DNA of 64,000 nt from Distichodus sexfasciatus (Eukaryota > Chordata > Actinopteri > Characiformes > Distichodontidae), in the NCBI GenBank assembly GCA_032718565.1, contig JAVGVS010000245.1:471847-535846 (forward strand), read 5' to 3'. Below, piece after piece: positions 1 through 10,732 of this stretch. The notes beneath the pieces were generated by a model that ran no database searches, had not been told where the DNA came from, and saw nothing but the letters and a program-made list of their open reading frames with translations. The stretch's first letter is position 1, and every line of letters starts with the position of its first letter. Position numbers and translations under genes: made by a program.

Positions 1-1131
1 CATTCAAAACTCTGGCTAAAGCTACACCTAAGGTGTGTGAAAGCCGCCTCCGTTAAGATATACATACTTCACATATCCGCTGTTTAAAAGGAAGGCCCCT
101 CTTTCGTCAAGATCTGGTAAAATCTCACGTTCCGTCGTCTAACGCACAAGCAAAGAATAAAAAAGCGCCTTGGACATCGTCTGATTCTCTCGCATGTCCG
201 CATGTGCGATACTTATACAAATGACTCACTGTAACTGCGCCAATAACACACCTCCAACTCTAATGGGGCCTGTAAATACACCTTATTGATTTTTTTCCTG
301 TAGGTGGTCATCTTGTTATTTTTTTATGTTTATATATATATATATTTTTTTTTTTCCGGAGAGAGGAAAGGGGCAGGAGGAGGGGCCAAGTGGAACAGGG
401 CCAGTTGCTGGGCAGTTCTGCGCAGTTCTTAGGTGCTGACCCCTCGTCGGATGACTACGGTTTCTCTTGACGAGCAAGGAGGGAGGAGGAGTATGTGTGA
501 GTGTGTATGGTGGGGGAGACTGAATTGATTTCCTCTGTGATGACAGCTCCAGTCAGACTGGCACCAAGGCCCCCACCTCCTGTCTCCTCCTCCTCCTCAT
601 CCTCATCATCCTCCTCCTTCCCTCTTTCACCCCCCCCTCTATGTCCGCTCTCCCGCCACACTGGGCAAATGTCCACCAGCCGGTGTCATGTTCTTGAAGG
701 GTGTGTTTAGTAGCCTGTCTTCTATCTTTTTCCTCCCCCCACCCCTTCCCCCAACCATCCACCTCCACCCATCACGCAATCGTTCACACGGATCGTTTTT
801 CTGATAAAAGCATTATTTTTGGGACAAAAGTCACTTTAAGGATTTAATGACGCTCCTTTTTCCCATTCCCATTTTTTTTAATCCTCAGGCAACGTCCTCT
901 CGGCGATCATTTCAGGTAACTACGGTAAGAGCTGTGGATCGAGTTTCATACTCATCAAACGATGATTTATGCGACGTCTAATACTTTCCTTCATTATCTC
1001 TCCTTCTCTCTCTCTCCTTCCTCATCCTTGTCGGGAGCCGAAGGAGCATCTCGTAACGTGCTTCGCTTGCTGTCTACACTGTACACCTTTGTACCTGGTT
1101 TCGTATGTCTTGAAATCTCTGGAATGCTCAT
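1..1131. other. 3' flank or extended UTR, no gene recognised
   Basis: A TA tract and T run at 328-356, a GGA/GAT-type repeat (CCTCCT on +) at 580-622, and pyrimidine-rich 995-1025. The acidic, Gly-rich open frame at 455-676 on the minus strand is produced by the triplet repeat, and I see no splice site supporting it. No second gene is visible. Confidence 0.4.
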
Positions 1132-1240
1132 TTTATTCGATTCACTTACAGCAGTTCTGTCCCCTAGTGAGAAGCAAATGACTGTCGTCGTGTCCGCTAA
1201 CTGACACTACTCGATGAGTATTGATGTCACTACAACCCCC
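1132..1240 (-). other. znf536: 3' UTR of the zinc-finger isoform to the first AATAAA
   Basis: After the TGA at 1241-1243 the first AATAAA in minus sense is at 1132-1137, about 105 bases downstream, with moderately GT-rich sequence beyond (GGTGTACAGTGTAG). That would make a very short 3' UTR; a longer one running toward base 1 cannot be excluded. Confidence 0.45.
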
Positions 1241-1539
1241 TCAAGACTTCTCACAATCCCTGGACGAAACTTGGCTCACGTCACTTGTGTAAGCGGAGGG
1301 CGTTGCCGGATAATCCTTCCCCCCCACAGATGCCCCCTGCCCGTACTGGGGAAGGTTCCCGTCCTCCGAGTTGCCAGAAGCATCCGAGTCCACCCGGGAG
1401 CGCTTGAAGCGCCGGTCAGGGTACTGGCTGTTATCAAAGGGCATGCGGTGGACGCAGAGCACGTGGGTCTTCAGGTTGCCCTTTTGCGAGGCACTGTAAG
1501 GGCAGTACTGGCACTGGAACGGCCTCTGACCTCCTTGAC
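1241..1539 (-). CDS. znf536: znf536 terminal exon with an extra C2H2 zinc finger
   Basis: This exon encodes 98 residues plus the two last bases of a split Gly codon. Residues 7-30 form a C2H2 finger (Cys9, Cys12, His25, His30; C-x2-C-x12-H-x4-H) with the helix QKGNLKTH, the same helix type as in an N-terminal ZNF536 finger. It is followed by a basic, NLS-like PDRRFKRSR and a Ser/Gly/Tyr-rich tail ending in CEKS and TGA. The acceptor has a pyrimidine run and ends CCGTAG at 1540. Its phase fits exactly the donor at 63057: G + GT gives Gly, so the protein reads on from KRSDPS through this Gly into QGGQRPFQC. Linkage to the upstream exon rests on phase, strand, family resemblance and lack of any other candidate; RNA evidence is not available here. 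The human reference protein as I remember it lacks this finger and ends close to the donor. Confidence 0.88.
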
Positions 1540-1566
1540 CTACGGCAAGAAGAGAGAGAGGTTGTC
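1540..1566 (-). promoter_or_regulatory. splice acceptor of the zinc-finger terminal exon
   Basis: In minus sense CCTCTCTCTCTTCTTG then CCGTAG, immediately before the two bases that complete a Gly codon. A clean pyrimidine tract with no competing AG inside it. Confidence 0.85.
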
Positions 1567-2089
1567 TCATTAGTTGTGTGAAAATGTTGCATGGCCTTTT
1601 AAAAGTGTTTTTAAAAAAGGAAAAAGCCAAATTGCAAGAAAAAAGGTTATGACATTTGCGTTTTTAGTGTTGGTGATAGCAAAATTTGTATAGCAATGCA
1701 GTTTTGACTCGTCGCATTTGATGAAATGTTTGAAAAATGGGTTCATAGAACAGCTTCATAAAGTTAGCTATGCAGTGCTGTTTTTGAGGTAATATGTAAA
1801 ATGAAGTACATGGAACAAATTTTTTTATTATATTGCGTTTGTCATTACAATGAATTTTGATTGATCGCCAGTTCAAGAAATAAGAAATACACACCAGTGC
1901 ACTGTGCACTTAACATCCATAAAGATCTGCAGACTTAATTAGCAAACAAGCACAGCTACAAGGTAATGTCTGCTGTTCTGCTGTTCAGGCTGCTTTTCAA
2001 CATTGCTGAAAACCTCAAGCTTGGCCATTTTTTATGCACCTACATCAACTTCAATCACGAAATGCTCATTTGCCGCCTAATATATCCCA
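1567..2089. other. intronic sequence without recognised feature
   Basis: AT-rich, non-repetitive by eye. Nothing identifiable. Confidence 0.4.
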
Positions 2090-2178
2090 CTCACTGCTCG
2101 TTGCCATTATAACAAGGTAATCAATGTTAATCACTTCACCTGTTAGTGGTCATAATGTTATGGCTGATCGGTATATGT
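2090..2178. mobile_element. mariner/Tc1-like element end (fragment)
   Basis: The text TCAATGTTAATCACTTCACC followed by TGTTAGTGGTCATAATGTTATGG split over the junction is the familiar terminal segment of a fish mariner-type element (ACTGACAGGTGAAGTG on the other strand). Only one end is seen, so it is a fragment or a partner end has decayed. Confidence 0.5.
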
Positions 2179-2700
2179 AGTTTATATTTTTCAAACATTT
2201 CCAACTGCCTCTTGCATCATTATAGAGTCTGAGGCTTTGGAGTGTTAGAGTGTCCGTGCCAATGTTAAGATTCATTTGTGGCCTTTGAATGTGCATTCCA
2301 CGTCTACCATCATTCCCAGCACTTTAAATAAAAACTATGCGCAGTACTTTAGGCTAAGTTTCTCACCCGTGCATAGTCAGAGGAACTCGCACACGTCGGA
2401 CCGGATCACTCCGACCAACACAAAGAGCTTTAACAACCCACGCAATCCCGCTTGAAGGACGCAGATTGCTTAGCCTATCATATCGGCTCGGCGCTATCAG
2501 CTCGGCCCACTTAAAACGCGGGCAGACACTTTCAGCCTCGCGCTACTTTAGGACATTAATAACAGTACATTTGCTCTCCATTTTTCTCAATTCAATTTTG
2601 AAAAGCACTAAATCAAATTAACATGGGGTTTAAAATAGCAGCCGGGGCCCCGTCCGCTGCATGTTAAGAGACTGCATTAAAGGTGCACCGCTGGTGCACT
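2179..2700. other. intronic sequence without recognised feature
   Basis: Mixed composition with a few CpG-containing stretches at 2380-2530. No repeat, motif or reading frame I can support. Confidence 0.35.
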
Positions 2701-2708
2701 GTGGATGT

Positions 2709-2735
2709 ACACACACACACACACACACACACACA
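2709..2735. repeat. (CA)n microsatellite
   Basis: Uninterrupted CA dinucleotides, about 13 units. Confidence 0.95.
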
Positions 2736-3062
2736 CTGTGTACGGTTACAGAGAGAAAGGATTTATAAGCACTTCATGTTTGGCTTTGGAGCCTCAGAGG
2801 CTTTCGAAGACTACAATGTCCGCTCAATCTGCCGCACAAAGGGGATTGCTACAAGTTTGGGAGCTTTCGATGTTCCAGTTGTCTGAGTTTTTCGATAAGC
2901 GAGCCGGCGACATCATGCCGGGCCCCACTCTTATTCAGGAGGCCTTTAATTTCACACTCCTTTACATTACGCTAAGTCCGAGATGCAGAATTTCCTCATC
3001 CCATTTTACTCTCAGAGAGCGCGAGAGAACCCGTGTCCCCACCAACAAGTCAGCCTTTGGAG

Positions 3063-3570
3063 TGTTCACACACACACACACACACATCTTGCTATCTTTG
3101 TGAGGTATTGAATAGCTACATGCAAACAGTACTATAGCTACAACTCTAACCTTAACCTCATTAGCCAAAAGTAGATCTTTTATGTTTTTCGCATCAAACC
3201 TGCAACTTTTTTATAAAAGCATTTATTTCTCTTAGAAGTCCGGTTATAACATTTTTATAACACTTTTATAGGAAGATCAGACACTCAAAAGTACCTACTT
3301 GTCAACACACAGTCTTGTCTTGTTATATATGTTATATATGTAAGCAACTTTGATTTTTATAATGACTAGATGACGGGTAATAACGGCTTAACCTAACTCT
3401 AGCATTAACCTTAATAACCTTAGTAGCCTTAACCAGAGACATTTTTCTTTATAATGCCCTTACATATGAAAGTGTTCCCACAAAGCCATAAAAAATTGGA
3501 CAAATCATATTTTTTCTTAGCTTTTATGTGGCAATAAGGCCCTCAAAACTACTTAAAAACTATATCCATC
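3063..3570 (+). repeat. CA-linked dispersed repeat (copy A)
   Basis: Starts at a CA tract, continues TCTTGCTATCTTTGTGAGG, then the CTAACCTTAACCTCATTAGCC and AAAAGTAGATCTTTT type segments, and ends with gap-separated parts such as CAATAAGGCCCTC. The same order of segments recurs at 16508, 32418, 33645, 41806, 52108, 56300 and elsewhere. Confidence 0.55.
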
Positions 3571-3579
3571 TTCAAACTT

Positions 3580-3663
3580 AGGTCCTTCCCAAGTCTGCAG
3601 GGTAGTGTCTGAAATTTGTCCCCAAAATAAGTCTAGGCCAGAAACACACACACTTACACATAC
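3580..3663 (+). repeat. second CA-adjacent dispersed repeat (copy 1)
   Basis: GTCTGAAATTTGTCCCCAAA followed by ATAAGTCTAGGCCAGAAACA and a CA tract; the matching copy is at 42101-42190. Confidence 0.5.
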
Positions 3664-3780
3664 ACACACGGAAGGTTGGAGGTGGTTCACTGCTCTCCCG
3701 AAGTGGCAGGAAAAACAAGAATTGGGCTTGCAGTTATTGTCATAGCCGGGTCCGTCTAAGGTAAAGAGCACATTCATTTT

Positions 3781-4076
3781 TAATCCAGTATGAATAAAAG
3801 ATCCACACGCACGGTGGGCTGGATCGGGTCAGGGAGAAAGAGAGGGAGGGAGGAAGGGAAAGTGGGATAGAGTGGGTAAAAGAAATGAGGATGAGGAAGT
3901 ACAAATGAGTTATACTCTACAGTCCAGCGCTATGATGAAAGTATTGCATGAAGGGAAGAGAATTAAGCCCTTTGGTGTAAGTTTCTGCGTTCTTGTGAGA
4001 ACCTGATTATAAAGGAAAAGAAAAGAAATCGTAAGATTTGTCTTAATTATAGCTTTGTACTTTACACATAAGAGGC
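3781..4076. other. intronic sequence, purine-rich part
   Basis: A GGGA-rich stretch at 3835-3895 and nothing else identifiable. Confidence 0.35.
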
Positions 4077-4410
4077 AATTGGTAGCGTAACGGCTAGAAA
4101 CTTGACCCCAGGGTTGCCGGTTCAAGGCCCGGACTAGTATAGGTACCACTGAGGTACTCATGAGCAAAGTAACGCCCCCAAGCACTGCTACCCAAAAAAC
4201 TGCCCACTGTTCCTTTACAGATGGGTCAAATGCAGAGGTCATATTTTGTTGCGGTGCACGGTGGGGTGGTGGTAGGATACATGGCCCTGGATCATGAGGT
4301 TGTGGGTTCGAATCCGACCTCCAGCACTATCATCGTTGGTCCCTCAGCAAGACCCTTAACCCCAAGATGCAAGATGTGTGTTCATAACGACAAATAATCA
4401 TTCACTTAAA
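4077..4410 (+). mobile_element. nested pair of tRNA-derived SINEs
   Basis: Outer SINE: A-box-like GGTAGCGTAACGGCTAG, B-box-like GGTTCAAGGCC, body GGTACCACTGAGGTACTCAT, tail ACGACAAATAATCATTCAC. Its tail is interrupted after about 4262 by a second SINE with B box GGGTTCGAATCC and the V-type core segment CAGCAAGACCCTTAACCCC, ending about 4372. The unbroken copy at 15861 shows where the outer tail was split. Confidence 0.7.
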
Positions 4411-5500
4411 ATGTTTAGTTTAAAAATGGTCAGAAATATATATGAATGTATTAATAGTTGTTTATATATACAGTATGTATTGAAATCTTCAAAGATTCCA
4501 GCGATAACAATAAGCATGTAGCAATAACGAGAGAGAGTGAGCGAGTGAGAGAGAGCAAGAGATGGGATCATCTTTGTGTCTGTTTTTCCTCCCTTAAAAA
4601 TACCATGCCCACATCACCTTGATGAGAAGGAACGCACAGCTTTGCCAGCATACCTATTCACACACACACACACACACAAAGAACCGCAGATACAAGTTGG
4701 GATTTGCCAGCAGGGTTCATTTATTTTTGTTTACGTGAGGGAGTGTAAGTGGTGGGTGAGTGCGAAGTGAGATCATATATGGGTGTCCAAGGAGGTGTGT
4801 GTGTATGTGTGTGTTTGTGTGCAGTCTTTTAAACAGCACAATGAGGTACTGCATTTGCTCTCTTCTTTTCTCTCTGTTTACCAGCACTAGAACTGTGGAA
4901 TAAATAAACAACTCCCTCGTTTCTCTCTCTCATCACACAGACACACACACACACACACACACCCCTTAGCCACTGTATCACGAAGTGCTAAGTGACATAA
5001 AGCAGAACTCCACGCCCCATCGCTGTTTTCCAGACTTTCTGCAGCCGAAGTGTGTAGAATCTAACACACACACACACCTGTACACAAACTCTATGGTTAC
5101 AAAACCAGAAGGGACGATGAGATTTGACTGTGGTTAAAATATGAGCGAGCAAAGAGTGGTAAATGAAGGAAAGAGCGAGAGGGAGAAAGAAAGAGGGAGA
5201 GAGTTCTCATTTTCATTAGTGTGCTATTATGAGGATTGTCTAATTAACCCCTGCAGGCCTGGTGTGGGGGGTGATCAGAGGTGTAGGAGGCTGGGAAATG
5301 AACAATAACACCTCCACCCTCACCACATCCCGTACATCGCTCGCTTCCCAGGCATCACTCCATCCTGCGTCGGGAAAACGAGTGAAAGAAGAACGAGATG
5401 AAACGATATTCTCCTTTCTGTTAGCGTTTCTCTGATCATTTAACCTTTTGTGAGAGTTAAACTCACATGAGGCTGCAGTCTAGGGCTCCCATAACGGATG
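4411..5500. other. microsatellite-rich intron
   Basis: GA/GAGT runs at 4530-4562, CA tracts at 4659-4678, 4938-4962 and 5064-5078, GT run at 4795-4822 and purine-rich 5160-5205. No gene-like sequence. Confidence 0.5.
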
Positions 5501-5506
5501 TCTAAT

Positions 5507-5520
5507 GCTCCCCCTAGTGG
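5507..5520 (-). promoter_or_regulatory. CTCF-like motif
   Basis: Minus strand CCACTAGGGGGAGC, one base from the common vertebrate CTCF core. Motif match only; the C4-TAGTGG string also occurs in fish repeats. Confidence 0.3.
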
Positions 5521-5559
5521 ACATACTGATGCATATCATTCTCTCTTTCTTTCTCACAC

Positions 5560-5708
5560 ACACGCACACATATACAAACACACACACACACACACACACA
5601 CACTCATAAAAAGAGTGGATGTACAAACAAATAAACATGGTGCATATGATGGCAGACAAAGACGCATTAGCCCAGGTTGTGTTTGGTGTGGTGCTATGCA
5701 AGCAAGCA

Positions 5709-5744
<36 letters not shown>

Positions 5745-5958
5745 CACAGACACACACACACAAACACACACTCACGCTGGTGCTTTGGCATGTAATCGAA
5801 AGCACTCTTATATAAATTCCATCTGATGCCAGAGTTGCCATCTGTGAGAGAATGAGACGCTCTCTCACCTCCGTCGCTTGCAAAAAACCTCCCTCTAAGA
5901 GCAGCATAACAAAGGCTGTGTGTTATGTGTGTGTGTGTGTGTTGGAAAGAGAGAGACG

Positions 5959-5997
<39 letters not shown>

Positions 5998-6252
5998 AGA
6001 GAAAAATGATTAATTTGCAGAATGCTTGTGATTTGCTCATATATTATTATAACAGCTCATCAGCACATGACGAATCCCCAGCCCTGCACAGCAGAGAGAA
6101 CCTGCAGGGCTTCAGCACTTTTATGGTGTGTGTGTGTTTGTGAGTGTGTGTGTGTGTGATGTCTGTTTGAAAAATAATAGCTTATGAGCGTGTCTTGAGT
6201 GTCTGTAATTCTGTATGTGTGTGGCTTCATGTGGTTGTGCCCCCTTCTAACC

Positions 6253-6283
<31 letters not shown>

Positions 6284-6465
6284 TGCAGTCCTGCATGCTT
6301 GTGGCTTCATGTAGTTTTACCCCTTCTGGCTGTGTGTGGGTGTGTGTGTGTTTGTGTGAGGGTGTGTGATTGTGTACATGTGTGGTTTCAAGTAGTTGTG
6401 CCCCCTTCTAGCGGTGTGTGTGTGTGTAAGCTGGCACCTGACACACAGCAGAAACTCTAATGACT
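5560..6465. repeat. dense cluster of CA/GT and GA microsatellites
   Basis: CA tracts at 5578-5603 and 5709-5776, GT at 5926-5942, GA at 5945-6003, GT at 6127-6160, 6254-6283, 6333-6366 and 6414-6428. Between the GT tracts a segment of the form TGGCTTCATGTGGTTGTGCC, CCCTTCTAACCG recurs about 90 bases apart (6222, 6302, 6385), so part of this is a short minisatellite with GT spacers. Open frames here encode only Thr-His or Val-Cys repeats. Confidence 0.85.
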
Positions 6466-6564
6466 TTCAGATGCTCGCAAACAGTAACTGAACCCTGAGA
6501 ATGAATGAAAAAGCTGCAGGATGTAGAAGAGAGAGAGAGTCTGTTCAACTTCCGTTTCCTCGCT

Positions 6565-6712
6565 CTGTGTGTGTGTGTGTGTCATATTTATGAGGTAGTG
6601 AGGACAAAACTCTCTCCTAAAGCAGGAAAAATATAATTTTTATGGCTTTGTGGGGACATTTTTATATGCTCATCAGAAAAATGCTTTAAAAAAAATAATT
6701 TAAAAAACTTTA
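6565..6712 (+). repeat. CA-linked dispersed repeat (copy B, partial)
   Basis: GT tract, CATATTTATGAGGTAGTGAGG, then a segment with GGCTTTGTGGGGACA and a homopolymeric A run. It matches other copies of the family in order but is short. Confidence 0.35.
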
Positions 6713-6720
6713 TGCAGGTT

Positions 6721-7032
6721 TTTTTCATTTATTTATTATCCGAACCCCTTAATCTCTATCGGGGTCGCAGAGAATGGAGTCTATCCCGGGAACTACGGGT
6801 ACAAAGCGGGGACCAAACTTGGGCAGGGACCGACACTGACCGACAGGGACACTGCAGGGCACACACACTCACACAATCATACTCACATTCAGAGTCGGCA
6901 GTCAACCTACTGTATATTGCATGCTTTTGGACTGTGGGTGGAAACCGGAGCACCCGAAGAAAACCCACGCGAACCCGGGGAGAGCATGCAAACTCCACAC
7001 AGCAAGGCCCTACGCCCGACCCCGGGATCATC
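6721..7032 (-). mobile_element. tRNA-derived SINE (Pol III type), 5' truncated
   Basis: Same family as 10733-11117 and same orientation: ATTTATTTATTATCCGAACC tail side, GGGGACCAAACTTGGGCAGG body, and CGGGGAGAGCATGCAAACTC in the head. The tRNA-like A-box end is missing beyond about 7030. Confidence 0.75.
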
Positions 7033-7937
7033 TGTGTGTGTGTGTTTGAGCGTTTACACTCCACTGTCCTTGTTACATATCTGCTTCTTCCACCCCAGTA
7101 ACATTTCAGGATTTTGTGTCAACAGTCACCGCTCATCTCCGCTCCATTTAATTGGCTACAAAACTGAGAAAATGATCACTACAAAGAGCCGTGTGTGGAC
7201 AAAACTTCACAACTTTATGTGCTGGTTTGTGCATTTAAAGCCACGTCGGTCACTTTTTTGAATGCCGACGCTAATCAGCCGACGTGTGGATTTCCAGCAC
7301 CGAAAAAATGTACAGTACGGCAGAACGTTTCAAAGCGCTGCCTAATTAACCCGTACAACCGGGACTTTATTTGTGTGCCGACAAAGCTGAGTGCGTGCAA
7401 ATGTGTGTGTGCGTTTGCTCCATGTGAGAATGACTCTTTCTCTTTGTGAGGGTTAACTCTGTTTCTAACACGTGCATGAGTATATGAGTATATGTGTGAG
7501 TGCAAGCATTTCTTTTCTTCTGTGTGTGAGTGTGTGTGTGTGTGTGTGTTGCCTCGCTCTCTCTCTGAAGTGAGTGAGAGAGAGAGAAAAACAGTGCGCG
7601 AGCGAGGAGGCAGTGTCTGGGGAGAGCATGCACCACAGAAGGTGTTAGCAGTAAAACGTGAGGCACCATCTGTCGGCCAATAATAACCTGTGTGTTATAA
7701 AGGCTGGGAGATTACTCAGCAAAGAGCGCGTCCAAACACTCAAATCCCGCCGCAACGCTAGTGCGCCACGCGCCATCTCTCCCCACCTGCTCCCGCCACC
7801 CCGTTGAGGAGGGCATCACGCTACTAAAGCCCCGCTCAACGCCCCCCTCAAATACCCCTCACACTCCCACCGAACCTGACGCCACTCTGTGACTCAATAC
7901 ACTGCAACATGAACAGAGTTACATCAGCTAGTTTTAC
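7033..7937. other. intronic sequence with GT and GA tracts
   Basis: GT tract at 7527-7550 followed by a CTCT/GAGA palindromic stretch (7556-7588). A C-rich, A-poor segment at 7740-7880 is not repetitive. No gene seen. Confidence 0.4.
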
Positions 7938-8136
7938 ACACAGTGCACTACAACTAAATCTGACCTCTGCTGTGACCCATCCGTGAAGGAGCAGTGGGCA
8001 GCTTTTTTGGCTGTGCCCGAGGAGCACTGCTTGGGGACAGTAGCTTGCTCATGAGTACCTCAGTGGTACTTTTACTGGTTTGGGACTTGAACCAGGGACC
8101 ATCTGATCATGGGGAGAACCACTGAGGTAGCCACAA
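7938..8136 (-). mobile_element. tRNA-derived SINE of the outer-4077 family
   Basis: Reverse complement of the same body: CTCATGAGTACCTCAGTGGT with GTGCACTG at the tail side. The head has B-box-like GACTTGAACCAGGG on the plus strand, diverged. Confidence 0.6.
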
Positions 8137-8442
8137 AAACGGCATTATCACTTGCTGTGGATTCACCATAAATGTACTTGTGCTGGCTGCGCTACTTTTA
8201 GGACATATTACATTATTGTCATCATGGTAACAACTGTAACAAAAATTTTGGACAATTATTGAAAATAATTTATCCAATACCATTATCATGCCAGCTGTTG
8301 TGAAAAATGTGATTGTTATAATGACTGTTATGACAATATTATAACTATTAATGAGACTTGTGCCAGTTGTAGTGACAGTTGTGAGCCTTTGTTACTGTTA
8401 TTACTTGTGTATACATTGTTGATGTTTATATGTATTTATATG
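8137..8442. other. AT-rich intronic sequence
   Basis: Rich in TGTTATGACAATATTATAAC-type strings; low complexity, otherwise nothing recognised. Confidence 0.3.
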
Positions 8443-8444
8443 TA

Positions 8445-9325
8445 TGTGACCCTCCACGGTAAAACCAGTCGCTTGTCGCAACAGAGGTTTCCGAGAAAAA
8501 CGAGCGTTTATGTTGCGTGGGGTAAAATTTTGGATTTTTGGTTTTTAGTGTTTTGAAACAGTGGAAGGTCTATACCGTAATGTTGTGAATAAATTTCGCT
8601 GAAAAAACTTACCCTTTCCATCCTAAAAACGTGACTTTCTTGAGGTGAGAAATTCAATTCCAGCAGAATGATAAAAGTTTCTGTTTTGACCGCTCTACTT
8701 CAATATTTACGGTAAATCCACTGGTTGACTAGTGTGAAGATATTTCTCTGGAATCCATCTTCATGAGTTCAGTTAACCTAACGCAGGTAGGCTATCCGTG
8801 TGGCTGTGAATGCAGCGTAGGCTACCGTAAATACAAACGTAGCCGCGACCGCACCAAGCGTCTGTGAGTGCTACGGCGATAGTCAACTTCAAAGGCAGAT
8901 TTCTCCGTTTCTCACTTGGTGTGACAGGAGAAACACGACTCCTTTGAATGTTGATATCTCAGTCATATGTCGTCCGATTCATTCCATATAAGTATCGTTT
9001 TGAAGCTTGATTTAGGCCCTTTCATGAAAACATAATAACTCAATTTTGAAAATTTGCAACAAGTGACTGGTTTTGCCGTGCAGAGTCATATATTAGACGG
9101 ATGTCGTGGCTTACACAGCCTCAGGTTTCTCAAGTATTTTTAAAGGATAATCAGGTCCTCACTAATACCTGAAAACCTGTCCACTCATAACCTCCCCACC
9201 ACACACGCACTTTTCTTTATGCATTTGTGTGGTATTGGGACTGGTTTTAGAGGAGGAAAGTGTTTGCTCATCACTCAATTTTGAAAATTTGCGACAAGCG
9301 ACTGGTTTTGCCGTGCAGGGTCACA
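8445..9325 (+). mobile_element. TIR element, copy 1 (MITE-like)
   Basis: The left end reads TGTGACCCTCCACGGTAAAA then CCAGTCGCTTGTCGCAA; the right end is its inverse (TTTGCGACAAGCGACTGG then TTTTGCCGTGCAGGGTCACA). Both outer ends are flanked by TA. A second copy of the right end lies inside at 9040-9090, so about 57 bases are directly repeated around a ~180-base segment. That segment resembles the end of the CA-linked dispersed family. No transposase-like frame. An inverted copy lies at 12597-13432. Confidence 0.75.
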
Positions 9326-9513
9326 TATTTACTTCGACTGAAGTGTGATAGTTGAAAAGCAAATGTAAAGAACTGATACGACACATTTTTCTCACTACAG
9401 TACTTTAAATCCGTAATTAAACCTAATTTACTACACTTGCATCAGACTAAAGCATTAATGATTAAATTAAAGTTACTCTGGTCGAATGACTGTACAAAAA
9501 ACATTATTAATAA
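9326..9513. other. short intronic spacer
   Basis: AT-rich; nothing recognised. Confidence 0.3.
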
Positions 9514-9582
9514 AGTGCTTTATAGAGCTGATCAGAGGTTTCAAGTGACAATTTAACCTCCTGATCAGCTCTATAAAGCACT
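9514..9582. repeat. near-perfect inverted repeat (hairpin)
   Basis: Left arm 9514-9540 (AGTGCTTTATAGAGCTGATC, then AGAGGTT), loop of 14 bases, right arm 9555-9582 (AACCTCCTGATCAGCTCTAT, then AAAGCACT). The arms pair throughout except for one bulged base. Confidence 0.85.
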
Positions 9583-10732
9583 GTATTAAGTACTAGCTAT
9601 TTTAATAGATTAAAAACATAATTTGTCTGTTCAAAGGAGCATGTTGGATTGCAATGACCTTTAATGTTAGCATTTTCCCTCAAAAACACAGTGGATTTTT
9701 CCCCCAGATCCACTCAGACAAAACGAGGCCTGCGAGAGGAACTGTTGATTTACGCAAAAACCCTCGTCCCGGCGTCTTAAGCACCGCTGGGAATCGATCT
9801 CCTTTTATTTTGATTTCATTTCTTTATTAGGAGCTTTGTGCACTCTCTCTCACAAACCGGGCTGAGGTTTGGGGAATTGGTGAAGCGGTCTCGCTCGCTG
9901 GTTAACTAGAAAACCAACACACAAATAACTCTCAGGAATACACAGTGAGACGGAGGGAGGGAAGGAAGGAGGGAGTGAGGGAGGACTGGCTGTATCAAAC
10001 GAAATCTCCAAAAGCCTCACCGGGGATCTGGCTCCCATGCTAAATGCTGAACTAGATCATTAATTGCTGCACCAGAAGGACCTGTTAGCAAGAGCTCAGA
10101 AATAGTCTCTCCTCTGAAATTTCTCAGTCTTTCTGCTCTATCTCTATTTCGTTTTTGTTTTTTTTTGTTCTCTCAATGTGTTGCTCTCCGTCTTGGCGTC
10201 TTTCAACTCTCTCTTTTCTTCTTATAAACCATAAATCTTCTTTTATAAATTTTCATAATGGGCAGGAGTGGACACGGTACTGAAAATCTGCTCTCAAATA
10301 GAAGCACAGTGACAGTACAAAACCATTACTCAATTACAGGATACAACTACTGTTGTAGAAAAGTATTCTTCTGAATAACTATGAATATTATTAGTCACAT
10401 TTTAAGTGCTTTACTGTTTAATTCATTATCAAAAACAAAATGCAAAAGTCAAATCTGATCCCGCTGTAAAGATAAATATAATTCCAGTGGTCTTGCTCAT
10501 CTTGTTACTGTAGTTAACACCGAAGGAGCAACTGAGTAAAATCAGTCTTTAAGAGTCATTACTTGAAGTAATCATTATTGCTTTAGCTTAATGTGAAAGT
10601 GCAATACATCTGGCATTTGGTTTAATTACTACTTTAAATTGTACTGAGAGAAATATTTTGTTCTATGTGAATCTTGGTGATGATGTTTTTGGAACCTAAG
10701 TGATGTCCCTGTAATACTAACCCTAAACCTAT
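9583..10732. other. intronic sequence without recognised feature
   Basis: Mostly non-repetitive; a GGGA/GGAA run at 9952-9980, a T run at 10154-10166 and an ATTC tetramer run at 10733 leading into the SINE. Nothing gene-like. Confidence 0.4.

Noticed and set aside
455..676. Acidic, Gly-rich frame downstream of the last exon
   Set aside because: The acidic part is a GAG/GAT triplet run; no acceptor in phase with the znf536 donor that is better than chance.
5480..6040. 186-codon frame with Cys-Val and Ser-Leu runs
   Set aside because: Made of GT and GA microsatellites; no splice sites or family resemblance.
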